Positions 58,719 to 64,000 of a DNA stretch of 64,000 bases are shown here, piece after piece. The translations under genes and the position numbers were made by a program. Every line of letters begins with the position of its first letter. Position 1 is the stretch's first letter. The notes under the pieces were generated by a model. That model was not told the origin of the DNA. It did no database searches and saw nothing but the letters and a program-made list of their open reading frames with translations. Origin of the DNA: Shewanella amazonensis SB2B (GTDB taxonomy: Bacteria; Pseudomonadota; Gammaproteobacteria; Enterobacterales; Shewanellaceae); NCBI RefSeq assembly GCF_000015245.1, contig NC_008700.1, forward strand, positions 3,794,501 through 3,858,500, in the 5' to 3' direction.

Positions 58719-61700
58719 ATGGGTTCGTATATCACACCGAAAAATGGATTGCTCAAGTCGGTTAATGGGCAAATTAGCATGGTCGCAGAAGGCGCAGAAA
58801 AATCAGTTTCTGCTGGTGATGCCATCCCCGCTGGTGCAGTGCTTTGGATTAAGGAAGGCGCTCAGTTTGAATTGGTGCTGGAGGACGGCACCGTTATCAG
58901 CGAATCAAACACTCCCACAACGGCCAACCAGCCCGACGTTGGCGCGGAGCAACTTGATCCCAATGCGCTGAATGAAATCGAAGCGCTACAGGCACAAATT
59001 GCCGCAGGTGATGACCCAACCGCAGACCTGCCCGAAACCGCAGCGGGCGGCCAGACAGGTAACGAAGGCGGTTCTGGATTTGTCAGCCTGGATAGAACAG
59101 GTGGCGAAACTCTTGCAAGCACGGGTTATGATTCAACATTCGACGCCCAATTCCCAGAATCAACAATACTCGAAGCCCAACCCATCGAACCCCTGCTTGT
59201 CACACCATTGGTTATTACTGTTGATGCTCCCGACAACTCAACAGACACCACTCCCACAATCACTGGTACCACGGATGCAGAACCCGGCAGCACAGTTACT
59301 ATCTTAGTAACCGACAGTAACGGCGATACCCAGACCCTGACTACCACAGTCAATGAAGACGGCACTTACAGTGTTGATGTGGTCGAACCCTTACCTGAAG
59401 GTGGTTACACCGCCGATGCCAGTGTCATAGACACTACAGGCAACACCGGCACCGCAACTGATGTGGGTGATGTTGTCTCTCCTGAAGTGAGCATCACGGC
59501 CAATCAAATCGACGTAGAAGAAGGCAGTACTGCTTCTTTCGTTGTCAGCCTGGATGAAGCCTCAAACGAAGACATTACAGTCACCTTTACTTATTCAGGT
59601 GTTGCTGAAGACGGTACCGACTTTATCGGTGTGGCCAGCGTAGTGATCCCTGCCGGCCAAACCAGCGTTACCATTAATATCAATACCATTGACGATAAGC
59701 TGTACGAAGTTTCTGAAGACTTCACCATCACCATTTCCAGCGTCACCGGTGGCAATGCCGTGATAGGTGCCGACAACAGTGCCAGCACCAACATCGTCGA
59801 TGAAGCTGTACCTGGTCCTGAGGATACTGTCACTGTAACTCTGAATGGTCCAACTGCAGTTGCAGAAGGTGATAATACCGGCACCTACACTGTGACCCTG
59901 AGTGACCCAGCGCCAGCTGGCAGCATAGTTACACTCACCTATACCTACATCACCGCAGATGGCAACGACATTGTTGAAACAGTACAAGCCATCATTGGTG
60001 CAGATGGCGTTACCGCGACGTTCACCATTGCAACCGTTAACGATGACATATTCGAACCAACTGAATCCTTCAGTGTCAGTGTTAGTGGCGTCGTTACGCC
60101 AGATGGCACCCCTGTGTTTGAAAACCTCGATCTGACCGATGCAACGGTTACTACTGACATCCTGGATAATGATCTCTCGGCCAGCATCACTTTGGATGCC
60201 AATATCACCGCTGATGACATCATTAACAGTGCCGAAGCAGGTCAAACTATCCCAGTCACAGGTGTAGTAGGTGCCGACGTCAAAGTCGGTGACATCGTCA
60301 CCCTCACCGTCAATGGCAAGGAATTCACCGGCGCGGTATATGATGACAACGGCACCCTGCGCTTCAGCATTGATGTGCCTGGCAGCGATCTGGCAGCAGA
60401 TGCCGATCGTGTCATTGATGCCTCCGTCACCGCCACCGATGACGCCGGCAACAGCGCCACCGCCACCGACACCGAAGGCTATGGCGTTGACACAGACATC
60501 AGTGCCAGCATCACCCTCGATGCCGACATCACCGCCGATGACATCATCAATGCCCAGGAAGCCGGACAGGACATCCCTGTGACCGGTATCGTCGGCGGCG
60601 ACGTCAAGGTCGGTGACATCGTCACCCTCACCGTCAATGGCAAGGAATTCACCGGCGCGGTATATGATGACAACGGCACCCTGCGCTTCAGCATCAACGT
60701 CCCCGGCGCCGACCTGGTGGCCGATGAAGACCATGTGATTGATGCCTCCGTCACCGCCACCGATGACGCCGGCAACAGCGCCACCGCCACCGACACCGAA
60801 GGCTATGGCGTTGACACAGACATCAGTGCCAGCATCACCCTCGATGCCGACATCACCGCCGATGACATCATCAATGCCCAGGAAGCCGGACAGGACATCC
60901 CTGTGACCGGTATCGTCGGCGGCGACGTCAAGGTCGGTGACATCGTCACCCTCACCGTCAATGGCAAGGAATTCACCGGCGCGGTATATGATGACAACGG
61001 CACCCTGCGCTTCAGCATCAACGTCCCCGGCGCCGACCTGGTGGCCGATGAAGACCATGTGATTGATGCCTCCGTCACCGCCACCGATGACGCCGGCAAC
61101 AGCGCCACCGCCACCGACACCGAAGGCTATGGCGTTGACACAGACATCAGTGCCAGCATCACCCTCGATGCCGACATCACCGCCGATGACATCATCAATG
61201 CCCAGGAAGCCGGACAGGACATCCCTGTGACCGGTATCGTCGGCGGCGACGTCAAGGTCGGTGACATCGTCACCCTCACCGTCAATGGCAAGGAATTCAC
61301 CGGCGCGGTATATGATGACAACGGCACCCTGCGCTTCAGCATCAACGTCCCCGGCGCCGACCTGGTGGCCGATGAAGACCATGTGATTGATGCCTCCGTC
61401 ACCGCCACCGATGACGCCGGCAACAGCGCCACCGCCACCGACACCGAAGGCTATGGCGTCGACACGGACATCAGTGCCACCATTGACCTCAACCCCATTC
61501 TGGTCGGCGATGACAACGTCATCAACCAGGCCGAAAGTGAAGGCAGCGTGACCCTCAGCGGTACCGTCGGCGGCGACGTCAAGCTCGGCGACACCGTGAC
61601 CCTGACCCTCGATGGCAATGTGATTGCCACCGTGCAGGTGATTGACCTCGGCGGCGGCGTACTGGGCTTCAGCACTTCCGTCGATGCCGCCCTGCTGGTC

Positions 61701-64000
61701 GGCGCTGACGTGAACAGCATCACCGCCTCCGTCACCACCACCGATGACGCCGGCAACACCGCGTCTGCCAGCGATACCGAAGGCTATGGCGTCGACACTG
61801 AAATCAGTGCCACCATTGACCTCAACCCCATCCTGGTCGGCGATGACAACGTCATCAACCAGGCCGAAAGTGAAGGCAGCGTGACCCTCAGCGGTACCGT
61901 CGGCGGCGACGTCAAGCTCGGCGACACCGTGACCCTGACCCTCGATGGCAATGTGATTGCCACCGTGCAGGTGATTGACCTCGGCGGCGGCGTACTGGGC
62001 TTCAGCACTTCCGTCGATGCCGCCCTGCTGGTCGGCGCTGACGTGAACAGCATCACCGCCTCCGTCACCACCACCGATGACGCCGGCAACAGCGCGTCTG
62101 CCAGCGATACCGAAGGCTATGGCGTCGACACTGAAATCAGTGCCACCATTGACCTCAACCCCATTCTGGTCGGCGATGACAACGTCATCAACCAGGCCGA
62201 AAGTGAAGGCAGCGTGACCCTCAGCGGTACCGTCGGCGGCGACGTCAAGCTCGGCGACACCGTGACCCTGACCCTCGATGGCAATGTGATTGCCACCGTG
62301 CAGGTGATTGACCTCGGCGGCGGCGTACTGGGCTTCAGCACTTCCGTCGATGCCGCCCTGCTGGTCGGCGCTGACGTGAACAGCATCACCGCCTCCGTCA
62401 CCACCACCGATGACGCCGGCAACACCGCGTCTGCCAGCGATACCGAAGGCTATGGCGTCGACACTGAAATCAGTGCCACCATCGACCTCGACCCCATCCT
62501 GGTCGGCGATGACAACGTCATCAACCAGGTTGAAAGTGAAGGCAGCGTGACCCTCAGCGGTACCGTCGGCGGCGACGTCAAGCTCGGCGACACCGTGACC
62601 CTGACCCTCGATGGCAATGTGATTGCCACCGTGCAGGTGATTGACCTCGGCGGCGGCGTACTGGGCTTCAGCACTTCCGTCGATGCCGCCCTGCTGGTCG
62701 GCGCTGACGTGAACAGCATCACCGCCTCCGTCACCACCACCGATGACGCCGGCAACACCGCGTCTGCCAGCGATACCGAAGGCTATGGCGTCGACACTGA
62801 AATCAGTGCCACCATTGACCTCAACCCCATCCTGGTCGGCGATGACAACGTCATCAACCAGGCCGAAAGTGAAGGCAGCGTGACCCTCAGCGGTACCGTC
62901 GGCGGCGACGTCAAGCTCGGCGACACCGTGACCCTGACCCTCGATGGCAATGTGATTGCCACCGTGCAGGTGATTGACCTCGGCGGCGGCGTACTGGGCT
63001 TCAGCACTTCCGTCGATGCCGCCCTGCTGGTCGGCGCTGACGTGAACAGCATCACCGCCTCCGTCACCACCACCGATGACGCCGGCAACACCGCGTCTGC
63101 CAGCGATACCGAAGGCTATGGCGTCGACACTGAAATCAGTGCCACCATCGACCTCGACCCCATCCTGGTCGGCGATGACAACGTCATCAACCAGGTTGAA
63201 AGTGAAGGCAGCGTGACCCTCAGCGGTACCGTCGGCGGCGACGTCAAGCTCGGCGACACCGTGACCCTGACCCTCGATGGCAATGTGATTGCCACCGTGC
63301 AGGTGATTGACCTCGGCGGCGGCGTACTGGGCTTCAGCACTTCCGTCGATGCCGCCCTGCTGGTCGGCGCTGACGTGAACAGCATCACCGCCTCCGTCAC
63401 CACCACCGATGACGCCGGCAACACCGCGTCTGCCAGCGATACCGAAGGCTATGGCGTCGACACTGAAATCAGTGCCACCATTGACCTCAACCCCATCCTG
63501 GTCGGCGATGACAACGTCATCAACCAGGCCGAAAGTGAAGGCAGCGTGACCCTCAGCGGTACCGTCGGCGGCGACGTCAAGCTCGGCGACACCGTGACCC
63601 TGACCCTCGATGGCAATGTGATTGCCACCGTGCAGGTGATTGACCTCGGCGGCGGCGTACTGGGCTTCAGCACTTCCGTCGATGCCGCCCTGCTGGTCGG
63701 CGCTGACGTGAACAGCATCACCGCCTCCGTCACCACCACCGATGACGCCGGCAACACCGCGTCTGCCAGCGATACCGAAGGCTATGGCGTCGACACTGAA
63801 ATCAGTGCCACCATTGACCTCAACCCCATCCTGGTCGGCGATGACAACGTCATCAACCAGGCCGAAAGTGAAGGCAGCGTGACCCTCAGCGGTACCGTCG
63901 GCGGCGACGTCAAGCTCGGCGACACCGTGACCCTGACCCTCGATGGCAATGTGATTGCCACCGTGCAGGTGATTGACCTCGGCGGCGGCGTACTGGGCTT
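58719..64000 (+). CDS. bpfA: Giant LapA/BpfA-type biofilm adhesin, N-terminal part (3' end outside window)
   Basis: 1,760 codons are open from ATG 58719 (RBS GGGAG, six-base spacing) to the window edge. Order: LapA-type retention module (about 1-100, MGSYITPKNGLLKSVNGQIS start), TAAG site at residues 107-110 matching the di-alanine cleaved by LapG-type periplasmic proteases, a linker, an Ig-like domain (about 165-260), two Calx-beta-like domains (about 265-480), four type A Ig-like repeats (324 bp each) and then type B repeats (333 bp each) to the edge. In LapA systems the retention module plugs the outer-membrane TolC-like pore and low c-di-GMP lets LapG release the adhesin. S. oneidensis bpfA, as I recall, lies just after hemY, as here. 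Export genes and the RTX C-terminus would lie to the right. Confidence 0.92.
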   Translation, partial: MGSYITPKNGLLKSVNGQISMVAEGAEKSVSAGDAIPAGAVLWIKEGAQFELVLEDGTVISESNTPTTANQPDVGAEQLDPNALNEIEALQAQIAAGDDPTADLPETAAGGQTGNEGGSGFVSLDRTGGETLASTGYDSTFDAQFPESTILEAQPIEPLLVTPLVITVDAPDNSTDTTPTITGTTDAEPGSTVTILVTDSNGDTQTLTTTVNEDGTYSVDVVEPLPEGGYTADASVIDTTGNTGTATDVGDVVSPEVSITANQIDVEEGSTASFVVSLDEASNEDITVTFTYSGVAEDGTDFIGVASVVIPAGQTSVTININTIDDKLYEVSEDFTITISSVTGGNAVIGADNSASTNIVDEAVPGPEDTVTVTLNGPTAVAEGDNTGTYTVTLSDPAPAGSIVTLTYTYITADGNDIVETVQAIIGADGVTATFTIATVNDDIFEPTESFSVSVSGVVTPDGTPVFENLDLTDATVTTDILDNDLSASITLDANITADDIINSAEAGQTIPVTGVVGADVKVGDIVTLTVNGKEFTGAVYDDNGTLRFSIDVPGSDLAADADRVIDASVTATDDAGNSATATDTEGYGVDTDISASITLDADITADDIINAQEAGQDIPVTGIVGGDVKVGDIVTLTVNGKEFTGAVYDDNGTLRFSINVPGADLVADEDHVIDASVTATDDAGNSATATDTEGYGVDTDISASITLDADITADDIINAQEAGQDIPVTGIVGGDVKVGDIVTLTVNGKEFTGAVYDDNGTLRFSINVPGADLVADEDHVIDASVTATDDAGNSATATDTEGYGVDTDISASITLDADITADDIINAQEAGQDIPVTGIVGGDVKVGDIVTLTVNGKEFTGAVYDDNGTLRFSINVPGADLVADEDHVIDASVTATDDAGNSATATDTEGYGVDTDISATIDLNPILVGDDNVINQAESEGSVTLSGTVGGDVKLGDTVTLTLDGNVIATVQVIDLGGGVLGFSTSVDAALLVGADVNSITASVTTTDDAGNTASASDTEGYGVDTEISATIDLNPILVGDDNVINQAESEGSVTLSGTVGGDVKLGDTVTLTLDGNVIATVQVIDLGGGVLGFSTSVDAALLVGADVNSITASVTTTDDAGNSASASDTEGYGVDTEISATIDLNPILVGDDNVINQAESEGSVTLSGTVGGDVKLGDTVTLTLDGNVIATVQVIDLGGGVLGFSTSVDAALLVGADVNSITASVTTTDDAGNTASASDTEGYGVDTEISATIDLDPILVGDDNVINQVESEGSVTLSGTVGGDVKLGDTVTLTLDGNVIATVQVIDLGGGVLGFSTSVDAALLVGADVNSITASVTTTDDAGNTASASDTEGYGVDTEISATIDLNPILVGDDNVINQAESEGSVTLSGTVGGDVKLGDTVTLTLDGNVIATVQVIDLGGGVLGFSTSVDAALLVGADVNSITASVTTTDDAGNTASASDTEGYGVDTEISATIDLDPILVGDDNVINQVESEGSVTLSGTVGGDVKLGDTVTLTLDGNVIATVQVIDLGGGVLGFSTSVDAALLVGADVNSITASVTTTDDAGNTASASDTEGYGVDTEISATIDLNPILVGDDNVINQAESEGSVTLSGTVGGDVKLGDTVTLTLDGNVIATVQVIDLGGGVLGFSTSVDAALLVGADVNSITASVTTTDDAGNTASASDTEGYGVDTEISATIDLNPILVGDDNVINQAESEGSVTLSGTVGGDVKLGDTVTLTLDGNVIATVQVIDLGGGVLG
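60162..61457 (+). repeat. Type A Ig-like repeats, four copies of 324 bp
   Basis: Copies begin at 60162, 60486, 60810 and 61134. The last three appear identical by eye; the first is diverged at both ends but shares a long identical core (around 60290-60370), suggesting partial gene conversion. Each codes for 108 residues beginning VDTDISASITLDADITADD and ending TATDTEGYG. Confidence 0.93.
61458..64000 (+). repeat. Type B Ig-like repeats of 333 bp, seven full copies plus a partial eighth
   Basis: Copies begin at 61458, 61791, 62124, 62457, 62790, 63123, 63456 and 63789 (cut by the window). Each codes for 111 residues starting VDTEISATIDLNPILVGDD (VDTD in the first). They differ at only a few bases: copies 4 and 6 have LDPILVG and NQVESEG where the others have LNPILVG and NQAESEG; copy 2 ends GNSASA rather than GNTASA. 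Confidence 0.94.

Noticed and set aside
59595..61382. Long open frame of 595 codons on the minus strand, with a repetitive VGGGGAVAGVIGGGD-style protein
   Set aside because: It is exactly antisense to the adhesin repeats and repeats with the same 324-bp period; the bias of the repeat codons keeps the opposite strand open. No RBS or independent signal supports it.
60162..64000. Regularly spaced near-identical repeats that might be taken for a CRISPR-like or satellite array
   Set aside because: The unit is 324 or 333 bp, a multiple of three, in one continuous reading frame coding for Ig-like domains. There are no spacers.

Overview
The window looks like chromosomal DNA of a Shewanella-type gammaproteobacterium. 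This rests on gene order and protein resemblance read by eye; no database search was possible. The main evidence is four conserved blocks: ubiJ-ubiB-tatABC-tatD-hemB; gppA/ppx-rhlB divergent from trxA-rho; prmA-dusB-fis; and yigB-xerC-DUF484-dapF-lysA-lptM facing cyaY, then cyaA divergent from hemCDXY. A LapA/BpfA-type giant adhesin directly after hemY is the arrangement I recall from Shewanella. I saw no rRNA, tRNA, CRISPR array, insertion sequence or prophage.

Layout. 1-8.2 kb: ubiquinone synthesis (ubiJ tail, ubiB), the Tat translocase, TatD, a 7TM diguanylate cyclase, hemB and a periplasmic thioredoxin-like protein. 8.3-16.8 kb: an Oar-like TonB-dependent receptor, a short Ppx/GppA phosphatase, rhlB, trxA, rho and a LysR regulator. 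16.9-21.3 kb: a Wolinella-type quinol:fumarate reductase locus (frdB, frdA) with two different diheme cytochrome b anchors. 21.6-27.5 kb: a DUF4397 lipoprotein, prmA, dusB-fis, a monoheme c-type lipoprotein and glycerate kinase, the last preceded by what looks like a membrane-protein remnant. 27.6-37.7 kb is the accessory part: AT-rich unknown genes, a predicted copper TonB receptor, lipoproteins, a RIC/YtfE Fe-S repair protein and a DUF72 protein.

37.9-45.4 kb holds a complete Pgt-type phosphoglycerate uptake system. The transporter PgtP and a porin point left; PgtC (periplasmic), PgtB (kinase) and PgtA (response regulator) point right. The shared control region carries two matching 18-bp palindromes about 96 bp apart. 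45.5-54.1 kb: a stand-alone AlbA_2 protein, a HupE/UreJ permease, then the dapF/xerC/lysA and cyaY/cyaA blocks. 54.3-58.4 kb: hemCDXY. 58.7 kb to the end: the N-terminal 1,760 codons of the adhesin, with a retention module, a TAAG protease site and then two families of almost identical Ig-like repeats (324 bp and 333 bp) running off the window.

The most interesting points are the paired operators of the pgt region with a degenerate AAA+ regulator, the two FrdC paralogues that differ at the proton-pathway glutamate, the CxxxM/HxM copper receptor, and the higher-order 666-bp duplication inside the adhesin. No wholly new system could be demonstrated from sequence alone.
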